A DNA stretch of 64,000 nucleotides from Aedes albopictus (lineage: Eukaryota > Arthropoda > Insecta > Diptera > Culicidae): the NCBI RefSeq assembly GCF_035046485.1, contig NC_085138.1, positions 275,075,694 through 275,139,693 of the forward strand, written 5' to 3'. Positions 22,725 through 34,084 of this stretch are shown piece after piece. Made by a program: the position numbers and the translations under genes. Within the stretch, counting starts at the first letter, position 1; each line of letters starts with the position of its first letter. The notes beneath the pieces are model-generated. The model saw only the letters and a list, made by a program, of their open reading frames with translations. It did no database searches and was not told the DNA's origin.

Positions 22725-24036
22725 TGAAGTGTACACTAGGCTGCGGCTTATTTTTCGAAAGTTGTTCAAACCTGGAATTCGTAAGCTCTTTTGAATTCAA
22801 ATGACACAAAAAGAGAAACCTTTGAGTTTAAGCCAAAAATATTGAGATTTAGAGGTCGCGCAATCGCTTCAAAGTTGGATTTTTGAGTAATAAAGTGTTT
22901 TCACTTCAAGTGTCATAACTTTCTCAATTTTCAACCGATTTTCAATATTTTTTTATGAATTTCTCAATTCACAAATCGAATAAACTCGTAGAACATCGTT
23001 TTCTTCCAAAGTCACTTAAAATATGAGTTGTTGAAGATTTGACTTATTTTTTTCTTCTTTTTAAAAAAAAATTAACTTTAGAGTCCTGTAACTTTTTAAC
23101 CGTTTGACCAATTTTAAATTTTTTAGCTTACTTCTGTGGATATTTTTGTTGCCTAAGAATGCCGTGAATAAACTGTACCTTCAAAATATCGTTTCAAAAT
23201 AAATAAATGCCAATAACCGTCCAAAATCACGTATTTTATTGGAAAAATAAGATTTTGGCAAAATTTCAATTGTTTTCATGCTTAGTTTCGGGCTCAAAGT
23301 GAAGAATTTATTCTCAATAATCATATGGAAGCCTTAAACTTCAATTTTTGGAGTGTTTTGAATAAAAAAAAATCATGTTCGAAATGCGAAGAAAAAAAAT
23401 TTGGAAAAAAAATCCTGCAATGTGTTCTATATCCCTAAATATGATGCTGATTATCTGGTTTGGAGTAAAAAATTGCAAATAATCGTCAAAAACTCCAATT
23501 TTGCATGAAAAAATCAAGTTTTAAGACATCTTTTGGCAGTTCTTGGTGAAAAGTATCATAAAAATGACTACTTTGATGAAAAGTTTGTTTGGGACAAAGA
23601 TAGGCAACAAAAATATCTACAAAAGCAAGCTAAAAAATTTAAAATTGGTAAAACGGTTAAAAAGTTATTGGACTCTAAAGTTATTTTTTTTTGTAAAACG
23701 AAGAAAAAATAAGTTAAATCTTCATAAACTCATATTTTGCGTGACTTTGGAAGAAAATGATGTTCTACGAGTTTATTCGAAATTTAATTTGTGAGAAATT
23801 CATAAAAAAAAATGAAAATCGGTTGAAAATTGTGAAAGTAATGCCACTTGAAGTGAAAACACCTTTTTATTACTCGAAAATCCAACTTTGAAGCGATTGC
23901 GCGACCTCTAAATCTCAATATTTTTGGCTTAAACTCAGAGGTTTCTCTTTTTGTTTCATTTGAATCCAAAAGAGCTAACAAATTCCGGGTTTCAACAACT
24001 TTTGAAAAATAAGCCGCAGCCTAGTGTACACATACG
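22725..24036. repeat. 1.3-kb near-complete palindrome
   Basis: The ends GTGTACACTAGGCTGCGG and the inverted CCGCAGCCTAGTGTACAC enclose arms of ~640 bp that pair almost throughout. Paired landmarks include 'gcgcaatcgcttcaaagttg/caactttgaagcgattgcgc', 'cacttcaagtg' versus 'cacttgaagtg', and 'aggcaacaaaaatatc' with its inverse. The centre is near 23380. This is a foldback MITE or an inverted duplication. The arms have diverged by point changes, so the structure is not brand new. Confidence 0.8.
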
Positions 24037-24079
24037 CTCATAGAATGAGAGGTTGAAGTTGATACTTCAGGGGAGAGTA

Positions 24080-25200
24080 CACCTTCCTGATCACGGAACA
24101 GCTCAGGGTTTCTTGCAGAAATTTCTGCTGGCTTTTCTTTTGAAATTCCTTTGGAAAGATATTTTTCAAATCTCCAGAGACTTATTCAAAATTTCAGAGA
24201 TTTCTTCAGCACTTTCAGCAAGTGATTATTTGAAAATTTCTTCCAAGGAGTAATTCAGAAATTCTTCCAAAAATTTCTTTGCAATTCCTACAGGAATTGC
24301 TTCAGAAATTCTTTTCATGGTTTCTCCAACACTTCCTTTAGTGATTTCTGCAGAAATATAATGATTTTTTTTTAGAATTTGCTCTAGTATTTGTATCAGA
24401 AATATTTTCTGGGATTTCTTTAGAGATCCCTACAAAATTTATTCAGATATTCCTCCACAGATTTTTCTAAAGTTTTTCCAGAAATTTCACAAAAATTACA
24501 GAAGAATTCGTTATGATAAATCAGAATGAATTTCTTAGAAATCCCTACAGGATTGCCTAATGGAATCCATTAAAAGCTCCTTGGGATACCTTCGGAAATT
24601 CCTAGGAGAAATTCTTGAAAATATTTTGGAGGAATTTCTAAACAAAAAATTGCTGAAGCAATTTCTGGAGTTATTTGGTGCGCAATCCCAGATTAAATGC
24701 CTAGGATATCATCTAGGAGAATACCTTAAAAAGACCTCTAAACGCCCCTTTCATTTTCTAAAAAAAATCAGGAAAAAATGCTTGAGAAACCTCTGGAGGG
24801 GTGTCTGGAAAACCCGTAGGGGAAATTCTGACGGAATCTCTTTTGAAATTATTGCGGAAATCGTAGACAAAACTATAATTCAATAAACTTTGATATGTTA
24901 ATTCGGGGTAATGGCTTCCAGTCTATTGCAATTAAATAATGTTTTCATCCGACGTTTCGGACACATTATTGTGCCTTCTCCTGAGGAATCCCTGGAGGAT
25001 TCTCTGGAAGAATTCTGTAGATACCTCTGAGGAAATTCTCGGGAAAATTTTTTTATACAATTTCTCAAGGGATTTGTACACAAAAAATCCTAAACTATTA
25101 TCTGGAGAAATTTCTTAAGCAATCCCGAAGAAACATTTGAAAAAAAAAATATGACATTGAAAAAATAACTTTTTGAAAGACTATTTCTAATAATACCTGG
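24080..25200. repeat. GGAATTCC-type minisatellite with internal inversion (locus 2, part 1)
   Basis: To about 24540 the units read in the 'ttcttccagaaatt' orientation, and from about 24560 in the 'ctggaggaatttc' orientation, so the tract is a degenerate inverted repeat. Strongly diverged. ORFs of 60-108 codons across it mirror the repeat. Confidence 0.65.
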
Positions 25201-25291
25201 AAGGACTGGAGAACTGCTGGGGCCCGTGGCGCAATTGGTCACACGTTTGCTTCATAAGCAGATGGTCATGGGTTCGATCCCATCCCCGGCA

Positions 25292-25351
25292 AAAGAGACG
25301 AACCAGCCAAGGGCTGAAAGTCTCTCAAATAAAGATAAATAAATCAATCAA
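25292..25351 (+). mobile_element. 5'-truncated SINE tail nested in SINE
   Basis: 60 bp with 'gacgaaccagccaagggctg' and an 'aaataaatcaatcaa' end. CCCATCCCCGGCA is present on both sides (25279-25291 and 25352-25364), a 13-bp target duplication of the host SINE sequence. The same tail occurs at 26828-26887 and, more diverged, at the end of the SINE at 63841-64000. Confidence 0.75.
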
Positions 25352-25632
25352 CCCATCCCCGGCACTTTCGTCGGTTGCTCTTTCCCTCTGAGAGCAGCTG
25401 ACACTGACCCTCTTCTGAGCCCATGGCTCAAATGGACCCGGATACTTGGACATCGGCGAACAGCTATGGACCCTCTATCGGACTGAAAAAAGGGAACAAT
25501 CAACACTCAACAGCCACACATCAACATCCGCGTGCTCATCATTCTACCGTGATAGGGTAGAAAGTGAAAGTAGCGCCACGGCAACCAGTTCGATATTGTA
25601 GTAGAATTAGAATAGAATACGTTTAGGCGCTA

Positions 25633-25910
25633 TACACAGATCGAAAAACGAGTGTAAAATTCTGTGACATATGATGCACATGATTGGAGCGTGGAAAATC
25701 ACAAAAGTTTACATGACACATCATTTAAATGTCATAAAATATCATGTAAACTTCCATTATATGTCATGTAATTCAGCATGACTCTGTGTGTTTACATGAC
25801 ATATAACACAAAATTACATGATATATCGTGTAAAACATCATTACACTAACTTTACATTACTAAACTGAAGTTTACATGACGTGTAAATCTCATTATTTTT
25901 ATCTGTGTAC
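25633..25910. mobile_element. MITE nested in SINE
   Basis: TACACAGATCGAAAAACGAG at the left pairs with the inverted right end ending ATCTGTGTA, over ~25 bp with mismatches. The interior is full of short inverted 'ttacatgacat/atgtcatgtaa' motifs. It separates the SINE body from its 3' tail. Confidence 0.55.
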
Positions 25911-26024
25911 AAAGTGTAAGTACAGCTTCCAATTGGAATCGCTCACGCAGTGCCCTAGTGAACAAAAGGGCTGTAAATTAGGTTAAGTGATTGAAGATTA
26001 AAAAACAAAAAAGGACTGGAGAAC

Positions 26025-26800
26025 CCTCTACCTGCAGGTATTAATAGAAAAAAATCTAAAAAAATCCATTAAATGCTAAGGATTCTGAAGTAATTTCTGC
26101 ATGAATTGTTGATAGAATTGATGAAAAATAAAATCAAAATAAAAAAAATCAAGAGGAAGGTCTGAATAAATCCAAAACAATGCCTGGAAGAATTTTTGAA
26201 GGATTTTGGGAAAATCCTTGGATGAACTTGCAGAAGAATCTCTTGAGAATTTTGCAATAATTTTTGAGAAACTGTCTGGAAACAAACTGAAATTCTAAAG
26301 TAAAACTATTGAGCCATTTCTGAAAAAAAAAACGTGAATCTTTGCGAAAGAAAATCTTCTGGAATTGCATTTTTTGAGAAAACGTTTGAGGCTTTTCCTG
26401 GAGAAATTCCTACAAGGATTTCTTGAAAAAAATCTGGAAGAATTCCTTCGGGAATATTTGAATAAGTACTCGAAAGAATACAAGCATGTACTTATGCAGA
26501 AATCTTTGAACGATTTTTCAATCACTTAATGATTCTCAGGAGGAATTTTGGAAGAAATTTCTGAGGAAACCCGTGGATCAGTTTCAAGATTGATCTTATG
26601 AGAAATTTCTTGAGAAACTTTCGAAAAAGTGCCAAGGATAATTCCTGTGGAAATTTTCAAAAGAATCTCTGGAGGAATCGCTAGATAAATTTTCAAATAA
26701 ATCTGTTGACAGGGATGCATTTTGAAGATATTCTAAGAGGAATCTTTAGAATAATTCTTCTTAAAATCATTCTAAGAAATCCTGCTAGAATCTTTTTTAT
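26025..26800 (+). repeat. GGAATTCC-type minisatellite (locus 2, part 2)
   Basis: A continuation of the tract interrupted by the SINE, mostly in the 'ctggaagaatttc' orientation and highly diverged. Minus-strand frames of 60-76 codons are by-products. Confidence 0.55.
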
Positions 26801-26827
26801 GTAAACGTTCCAACAATGTCGTTTAGG

Positions 26828-26887
26828 ATAGAGACGAACCAGCCAAGGGCTGAAAGTCTCTTTAATAAAGACAAATCAATCAATCAG
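26828..26887 (+). mobile_element. 5'-truncated SINE tail
   Basis: Nearly identical to 25292-25351: 'gacgaaccagccaagggctg' followed by 'aataaagacaaatcaatcaa'. Only the 3' end was copied. Confidence 0.65.
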
Positions 26888-28810
26888 TCCAACATTGTTT
26901 TGATAAATCCTAAAGAAATCCTAAAGAAAGCACGTAGTAGAGCCTCGATGTCGTCCCACTTGGCGAAGCTGGTCTAGATTCAAAACCGAACCCGACTTCG
27001 AACTGTGTTACAGTTTCTCAGCTCGGTAAGCGCGCGGATGGTTGTTTGATAATTGACGAGAGGTGTTTCATTTCCAGCCACGTGAACTGTTAGTACTGGC
27101 GATAGGCTTGGTAGTATCCGGGTCCTTAAGACCAGCCGAAGGTCCAATTCGTCCTCGGAAAAACGTGACCTAACTCCGGACAAATCGCACACGTTGGATG
27201 GATAAAACCTTGCAGGAATTTCACATATCTTACACCTTTAAACGTACGTTTAGTGCGAACATTCACTGTTCGCACCATGGATCATGTCCAATACAGTTCC
27301 TGCAGCGATGCCGATGACGCGGTCTTTCAGTATGTCGAGTATGCAAATGCTCCATATGAAATTGAGAGATAAGCAGTTCCACGTTCCGAGCTTGCAATCG
27401 CAAGTCCTGTTTCGTCGCTGGGGTTCATCACTAGGGTCATTGACGTTGGTCACGGTTCGTACCGGATGGGAAATATCTGACCGAAACGTGGTTTTCGCGG
27501 ATTTCACTCAATTACATCTTTGCCGATTTCTTTCTACTTACCTGAGTATAACACCACTCGCTAATAAAGCAGTAGCAAGAACTAGTAAAGAATAGAAGTT
27601 TGAATATGGGATATGCTCACTGGCTGACATTAGTCATTAGCGCTTATTAGCATATTGCAGTTGATTTAGATATTTGTCTTATGGTTGTTAAGTTCTCAGG
27701 AAGATTTATCTATGGATTTATATACCTCAGACTGGGAGGAACATTCACTCTACGTGACCAGGAATTTCCCAACATAAATCATCAAGACGGTATCTACAAA
27801 CAGTTAAAGCCAACTGTCAAAACTGTTTGAATACTATTTCGGGTTGATGTATGCGCGAAACAAAACTCCAAAAAAGTCAGCACATGAAAAGCCCATTTGT
27901 TAGATAATCATTCCAAAGTGGCCGCGATGAGCAAGCACATTTGACCCCACTGGTGGACCAGCGCGGCGCACCGTGGCGGTACAAAATGCAGCACATTCAC
28001 CCGGGACAATTCAGTTTTACCACGAAGGCTATGAACCTGTCATTGGCAGAGAAAGCATATCTCAATTTTTCGATCGGGGCGACTAGAAATGGAAACACCT
28101 TCTGACAGGTGAACAACACTCTCCCATGCACGAGTGGTTCTGCCAGGGGACTACATGCAGGGAAGATCGGGGGTGAAATGCACTGCTAGCCACCTCAATA
28201 ATGGCATGAATAAAATTATTTTAGATTAGAGTTGAGTAGCATGGAATTTAACTCGTAATAATGGTAAACCAAGTAGAAACTTAAAAAAAAAATCCAAAGC
28301 TGATTCTGATTGAGTTTGTAATGTGACTTTCTGACGAAATCATGGACGAAATTCTTCGTAAAATTCTGGTAGAATATAAGTACATTTTATTAGGCATATT
28401 ACATTTATATTATTTCTAATATTCTTTAGTTTTGAATTGATAACATAACTTTGGTGTAGGGAACTTAGCTTGTTACGAAGTAGTTTTTTACGTGTATATT
28501 ACCAGGACTTAAACGATTTTAAATTCAATTGATATCTTCATGAAATGTACATTTTACCCCGATCTCTCCCATCCAAACGATGCGAACCAGGAATGCGGCA
28601 TGGGGCCCCGCGAGGACTCATTTTTGCATACCTTCCAATCACCTGCGGGCAACACCAAAAGTTGTTGCTCCAGCGGCCGGCCCCTGTTTCCTTCTTTGGA
28701 AGGGCGGTGCTTGACGTCGCGTCGGTTCGAATGGTAACATTGATTGATCATTGTTTTATTTCATGGATTCAAATCATCCAATCTTAGTCAAACACACAGG
28801 CGTGTGGCCA
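26888..28810. other. Unassigned DNA, possibly low-copy
   Basis: No repeat family or terminal repeat is recognised. Several short frames exist (for example 27284-27595 on plus and 27250-27507 on minus). The minus frame contains LGTWN, which resembles the start of a LINE endonuclease, but nothing downstream supports that. This is one of the longer stretches without obvious transposon structure, so it is a candidate for host intron or intergenic DNA. Confidence 0.3.
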
Positions 28811-28854
28811 TTATTGCCTGGGCCGCCACTGAAGAACACATGGACGAAGCTTGA

Positions 28855-29115
28855 TTGTTTCCCCGGACGACGTCGTCGTCGTTGTCGGTGCCAGGTTATC
28901 GCGACCTGTCATCGGATAAGAGAGTCGCTAGAAGTGTTACAAACAACATAATCATCTTCTGGACATCATCACTTCATCTTCGATGGACGCTTCTTGGTCT
29001 GTTCATTTCTTTGGTTTTAGTTTTCTTACTGTACATCCCACAAGTTTTGACAGGGGCCAAGGTTTCTTCGAAGATTTTTAAAACTACGGAGTCATTTGAT
29101 GACTGCAGAATATAA
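28855..29115 (+). CDS. Hypothetical ORF with one hydrophobic segment
   Basis: An 86-codon ATG frame in the left flank of the palindrome. Residues about 45-62 form a hydrophobic run (LLGLFISLVLVFLLYIP) that could be a membrane helix. The first 30 codons lie in sequence that is duplicated inverted at 31626-31757; the rest is unique to the left side. No family recognised and no homologous frame seen elsewhere in the window. Probably chance. Confidence 0.15.
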   Translation: MFPRTTSSSLSVPGYRDLSSDKRVARSVTNNIIIFWTSSLHLRWTLLGLFISLVLVFLLYIPQVLTGAKVSSKIFKTTESFDDCRI

Positions 29116-29279
29116 AGACAAAAATTTCTGTGGAACCCCAAAAATATACATCATACCCGTAGAATTTTATTGTATTTTTTTTTACAAAAAATCCGTGTAA
29201 TTGGTAGAATTCCAAATGAAATCTTTGAACAGGTTCTGTAAAAACTACAAAAAAAAAAAATCAGGTAGAATTCTCATTA

Positions 29280-30165
29280 AAATTCATGGTGGAATACTGG
29301 AAGGAATATCTGGTAAAATTTTTGCTATAGAAAACCCTGGTGGAGTTCCTGGTGGAATTCCTGGAGAAATGCTGAAAGGAATTCTTGCTGGAATTGCTGG
29401 AGAATTCCTGTTGAAATTTCCGTAGAAATTCCCGGAGGAATTCGTGGTGGAATTCCCGGAGGAATTACTGGTGAAATTCCCGGAGGAATTCCTGGTGAAA
29501 TTCTCGGAGGAATTCCTGGTGAAATTCCCGGAGGAATTCCTGGAGAAATTCCCGGAGGAATTCCTGGAGAAATTCCCGGATGAACTCCTGGTGGAATTCC
29601 CGGAGCAATTTCCGGAAGAATTCCCGGAGGAATTCAACTACCTGGTGGAATTCCTGGAGGAATTCGTGGTGAAATTCCTGGAGGAATTCGTAGTGGAATT
29701 CCTGGAAGAATGCTGAAACGAATTCTTGCTGGAATTGTTGGAGGAATGCCTAGTGAAATTCCTGAAGGAATTCCTGGTGAAATTCTCGGAGGAATTCCCG
29801 AAGGAATTCCTGGTGGAATTAACGAAACAATTACCGGAGGAATTCCTCCACGAATTACCTGGTGGAATTACCTTAGGAATTCATGATAGAACTCCTAGAA
29901 GAACGCCTGGTAGCATTCCTGGAGGAATGCTGAAAGGAATTTTTGTTAGAATTGCTAGAGGAATTCCTAATGGAATTCCCGGAGGAATCCCTAGTGGAAT
30001 TCCTGGTGAAATTCCTGGAGGATTTTTCAGAGGAACTCCTAGTGGAATTTCTGGTGAAATTCCTGGAGGAAATCCTGGTGGAGTTCCTGGTGGAGTTCCT
30101 GGAGGAATTCCTGGTGGAGTTCCTGGAGGAATTACTGGTGGAGTTCCTGGAGGAATTCCTTGTGG
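29280..30165 (+). repeat. GGAATTCC 12-bp minisatellite, left palindrome arm
   Basis: Units of GGAATTCCTGGW in tandem, with the fourth triplet alternating GGT/GGA/GAA, so a 24-bp pattern shows. Almost every unit has an EcoRI-type GAATTC core. The 12-bp period is four codons, so most frames are free of stops. Confidence 0.9.
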
Positions 30166-31560
30166 AATTCCTCCAGGAACTCCACCAGTAATTCCTCCAG
30201 GAACTCCACCAGGAATTCCTCCAGGAATTCCACCAGGAATTCCTCCAGGAATTCCACCAGGAATTCCTCCAGGAATTCCACCAGGAATTCATCCAGGAAT
30301 TCCACCAGGAATTCCTTCAGGAATTCCACCAGGAATTCCTCCAGGAATTCATCCAGGAATTCCACCAGGAATTCATCCAGGAATTTCACCAGGAATTCCT
30401 CCAGGAATTCCACCAGGAATTCCTCCAGGAATATCAACAGGAATTCCTCCAGGAATTCCTCCAGGAATTCCACCAGGAATTCATCCAGGAATTCCACCAG
30501 GAATTCATCCAGGAATTCCACCAGGAATTCATCCAGGAATTCCACCAGGAATTCCTCCAGGAATTCCACCAGGAATTCCTCCAGGAATTTCACCAGGAAT
30601 TCCTCCAGGAATTTCACCAGGAATTCCTCCAGGAATTTCACCAGGAACTCCACCAGGATTTCCTCCAGGAATTTCACCAGAAATTCCACTAGGAGTTCCT
30701 CTGAAAAATCCTCCAGGGATTCCTCCAGGAATTTCACCAGGAATTCCACTAGGGATTCCTCCGGGAATTCCACTAGGAATTCTTCTAGCAATTCTAACAA
30801 AAATTCCTTTCAGCATTCCTCCAGGAATGCTACCAAGCGTTCTTCTAGGAGTTCTACCATGAATTGCTAAGGTAATTCCACCAGGTAATTCGTGGAGGAA
30901 TTTCTCCGGTAATTGTTCCGTTAATTCCACCAGGAATTCCTTCGGGAATTCCTCCGAGAATTTCACCAGGAATTCCTTCAGAATTTCACTAGGCATTCCT
31001 CCAACAATTCCAGCAAGAATTCGTTTCAGCATTCTTCCAGGAATTCCACTACGAATTCCTCCAGGAATTCCACCACGAATTCCTCCAGGAATTCCACCAG
31101 GTAGTTAAATTCCTCCGGGAATTCTTCCGGAAATTGCTCCGGGAATTCCACCAGGAGTTCATCCGGGAATTTCTCCAGGAATTCCTCCGGGAATTTCTCC
31201 AGGAATTCCTCCGGGAATTTCTCCAGGAATTCCTCCGGGAATTTCACCAGGAATTCCTCCAGGAATTTCACCAGTAATTCCTCCGGGAATTTCACCAGGA
31301 ATTCCTCCGGGAATTCCACCACGAATTCCTCCGGGATTTCCACTAGAAATTCCTTCGGGAATTCCACCAGCAATTCCTTCGGGAATTTCTACGGAAATTT
31401 CAACAGGAATTCTCCAGCAACTCCAGCAAGAATTCCTTTCAGCATTTCTCCAGGAATTCCACCAGGCATTCTTCCAGTAATTCCACCAGGAACTCCACCA
31501 GGGTTTCCTATAGCAAAAATTTTACCATAAATTCCTTCTAGAATTCCACTATGAATTTTA
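30165..31560 (-). repeat. GGAATTCC 12-bp minisatellite, right palindrome arm
   Basis: The same unit, inverted (CCAGGAATTCCWCCAGGAATT). The stretch about 30165-30680 is very homogeneous, with only single-base variants such as 'attcatcc' and 'atttcacc'; the outer part is more diverged. The left-arm segment 29943-30130 pairs with about 30620-30800, which leaves the homogeneous block as an expanded centre. The 378-codon plus frame at 29726-30862 and the 222-codon minus frame at 30132-30800 arise from it. Confidence 0.9.
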
Positions 31561-31756
31561 ATGAGAATTCTACCTGATTTTTTTTTGTAGTTTTTACAGA
31601 ACCTCTTCAAAGATTTCATTTGGAATCATCACACTTCTAGCGACTCTCTTATCCGATGACAGGTCGCGATAACCTGGCACCGACAACGACGACGACGTCG
31701 TCCGGGGAAACAATCAAGCTTCGTCCATGTGTTCTTCAGTGGCGGCCCAGGCAATA

Positions 31757-32600
31757 ATTCCTGGAGGAATTTCTGGTGGAATTCCTGGAGGAATTCTTGG
31801 TGGAATTCCTGGAGGAATTCTTGGTGGAATTCCTGGAGGAATTCTTGGTGGAATTCCTGGAGGAATTCCTGGTGGAATTCCTGGAGGAATTCCTGGTGAA
31901 ATTCCTGGAGGAATTCCTGGTGGAATTCCTGGAGGAATTCCCCGAGGAATTCCTGGTGGAATTCCTGGTGGAATTCCCAGAGGGACTCCTGGAGAAATTT
32001 CCGGAGCAATTCCTGGTGGAATTCTTGTAAAAAATCCTGGACAAATTCTTGGAGGAATTCCTGGAGGAATTCTTGGTGGAAATCCTGGAGGAATTCCTGG
32101 TGGAATTCCTGGATGATTTCTGGTGGAACTCCTGGAGGAATTCCTGGTGGAATTCCTGGAGGAATTCCTGGTGTACTTCCTGGAGGAATTCCTGATGGAC
32201 TCCCTGGAGGAATTCCTGGTGGAATTCCCGGAGGAATTCCTGTTGAAATTCCCAGAGGGATTCCTGGAGAAATTTCTGGAGCAATTCCTGGTGGAATTCT
32301 TGGAAAAATCCTGGACAAATTCTTGGAGGAATTTCTGATGGAATAATTGGTGGAATTCCTGGCAGATTTCCTGGATTAATTCCCGGTGGAATTTATGGTG
32401 GAATTCGTGATGATGTTCTTGGTGGAATTTCTGGTGAGATTCCCGATGGAATTCTCGGCGGAATTCCCGGTGGATCTCTCGGTGAAATTCCCTGTAAAAT
32501 TTTTGAACATTCTTAAACATTGCTAATGGAATTTGTGCTGGAATTCCTGTTAAATTACTCAAAAAATTCCTGGTAGAAACTCATTAGAAACCCTGGGAAA
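31757..32600 (+). repeat. GGAATTCC minisatellite tract right of palindrome
   Basis: Again in the GGAATTCCTGG orientation, homogeneous to about 32350, then diverging. It begins exactly where the right copy of the GC-rich flank ends, so the tract may be a third segment of the same rearranged locus. Frames of up to 282 codons on minus are repeat by-products. Confidence 0.85.
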
Positions 32601-33220
32601 TCCTGGAAAATAATTCGAGTAGAATATTAAACGACGACAAAATCGGAAAAATGTTCTTACATGTTACCGTGTGGAAGTATAAATAAGTGCACATAAAAAT
32701 TGTCTTCACAATACAGTCAGGTTTTTTTTACGCGGGGGATACATACCGCGTAAAAAAACCGCTTTAATTCAAAAATCCGCGTAAAAATAAACCGCGTTAA
32801 TTCAAAAATCCGCGTAAATGAAAACCATGTTTTATAACTTTTAACTCAATAATTTCTTTCTCGATTTTATATTTAAAAATGAACTCAACGAATTATTTTA
32901 AGACAACATTTTGAGATTTTTGCCTGTCACTCAAAATTTCTACAAGTTACACAAACTGCCAAGCTATTGTTTAAAGGTTTAAAGCTTTTACCATCATTGA
33001 CGACGTCAAACCCGACATCAACCTATCATTCACCTATTTTTATTTTGGCCACCAAACCCAACACGGACCCAATACTTGTTCGATGTTGGTCCAACAGTGG
33101 CCCAACATTCGATAAAAATTGACCCGACTTTGACCCGACATTGGATACTTTTTTCAGTCTGGCGGAATTTTGCTGGGTTTTCTCGTGTTTCGTGCCCAGC
33201 TACTCATTCGAGTGACAATA

Positions 33221-33376
33221 GGGGGATTCACTTAACAGCGTAAACTGATTAAACTGATTAAACGTCACGATGACCAAGGCAATCTTTGATTATTTCATTC
33301 GCAAAATCATGAAACATTTCAAATAAGCAGAAAATCATGGCTTACGCAGGAATTTAATCTGTTTAGTGAGTACCCC
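33221..33376 (+). mobile_element. TA-flanked MITE family M1, copy 1
   Basis: The left end GGGGGATTCACTTAACAG and the inverted right end CTGTTTAGTGAGTACCCC form ~18-bp terminal inverted repeats. TA flanks both sides. The body, with 'accaaggcaatctttgatta' and 'aatcatgaaacatttcaaat', matches copies at 38041 and 39038. Nested in the pogo-like element. Confidence 0.8.
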
Positions 33377-33603
33377 TAATGTATTCAATTGACAAGGATT
33401 CGCCTCTCATTTGATAGGTGCTCTGATTGAATGAAATCGTTTTGAACATGAATAGAAGGAAAAATGACTAAAAAGATTTGTTGATTAGTGTTCAAATGAA
33501 TGAGATGAAGTTTTGCAACACTCGTTTAAACCGGTTCGTTGTTAAGACTCCATCTCACAGTTGTAGCATAAGTGTCGAAGAACAGGCAGTAAATCATGTT
33601 CAC

Positions 33604-33733
33604 TTAACCTTCCGTAACTCGCGCGGTTGCCCACCACCGTCAGCACCACGCTAATGCTGAACACGAAAAGCGAGATTATTTCAACGTGTTGTACAAAATA
33701 CAACAGCGCGATTGCTCGAGGGTTGATAGTTAA
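33604..33733 (+). mobile_element. TTAA-flanked MITE, copy 1
   Basis: TTAA at both ends with CCTTCCGTAACTCGCGCGG at the left and CGCGATTGCTCGAGGG at the right, an imperfect inverted pair. An inverted copy of the same element is at 60062-60185. TTAA targeting is typical of piggyBac-type elements. The right end has a few extra bases (TGATAG) before TTAA compared with the second copy. Confidence 0.6.
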
Positions 33734-34084
33734 AGGTCACAAAGCATTCTTAGAAAATTTTGGGATATTCCAGGTAATCCTAAGTGTTTTGGAACTCAGT
33801 CAAAGTCTATGGCTATCATAGTAGTTTCTCAAGCTAAAAATAGTAACTATACATAATTGGACAGGGTTTAAATCAATAATTATTCCAAAATAGTTTTAAA
33901 ATATTTCAAATCAACCAATTGAACAGCCAGAAATGGACATAATAGACATAATTATCTGATAGATAGATATAATAATATATATAATAATAATCTGTGGACA
34001 TAATAGATAACAAATCGTAGATTTGTACAATGAAAAAAGTTCATGTAAACAGATCTGATGCTGTCTATTAAACTTTGAGATGTT

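Larger units (their letters stand above)
25215..26010 (+). mobile_element. tRNA-derived SINE with nested SINE tail and MITE
   Basis: Flanked by a perfect 14-bp target duplication AAGGACTGGAGAAC (25201-25214 and 26011-26024). The head looks like a tRNA: a box A-like GTGGCGCAATTGGT, an anticodon-arm-like CTTCATAAG (CAT) and a perfect box B GGTTCGATCCC. RNA polymerase III would transcribe from these internal boxes. The 3' end is A-rich ('attaaaaaacaaaa'). Two later insertions sit inside: a 60-bp SINE tail at 25292-25351 and a MITE at 25633-25910. Without them the element is ~445 bp. It is a SINE, not a tRNA gene, because of the duplication and tail. Confidence 0.8.
28811..31757. repeat. ~2.9-kb palindrome with minisatellite core
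   Basis: 28811-28942 (with GGCCGCCACTGAAGAACACA and GACGACGTCGTCGTCG) is repeated inverted at 31626-31757. 29212-29330 (with 'gaaatctttgaa' and 'aggttctgtaaaaactac') is repeated inverted at about 31500-31622. Between them the GGAATTCC minisatellite changes orientation at about 30165. The left arm has ~265 bp (28943-29207) missing from the right. The arms are close in sequence, which suggests a recent inverted duplication or ongoing gene conversion. Confidence 0.85.

Noticed and set aside
25219..25290. tRNA gene (box A, CAT anticodon arm, box B)
   Set aside because: Bounded by a 14-bp target duplication with an A-rich tail 3' of it, so it is a SINE head.
27250..27507. LINE endonuclease start (LGTWN) on minus strand
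   Set aside because: Only five residues fit; the catalytic motifs that should follow are absent.
30132..30800. 222-codon minus-strand ORF of EFLVEFLEE repeats
   Set aside because: Same repeat read on the other strand; unit variants do not favour synonymous changes by eye.
29726..30862. 378-codon ORF of GIPPG repeats, collagen-like
   Set aside because: All frames on both strands are open because of the 12-bp repeat; no signal peptide, no unique domain, no gene context.
31714..32562. 282-codon minus-strand ORF across the GGAATTCC tract
   Set aside because: Made of repeat-derived blocks in changing composition; no independent evidence of coding.
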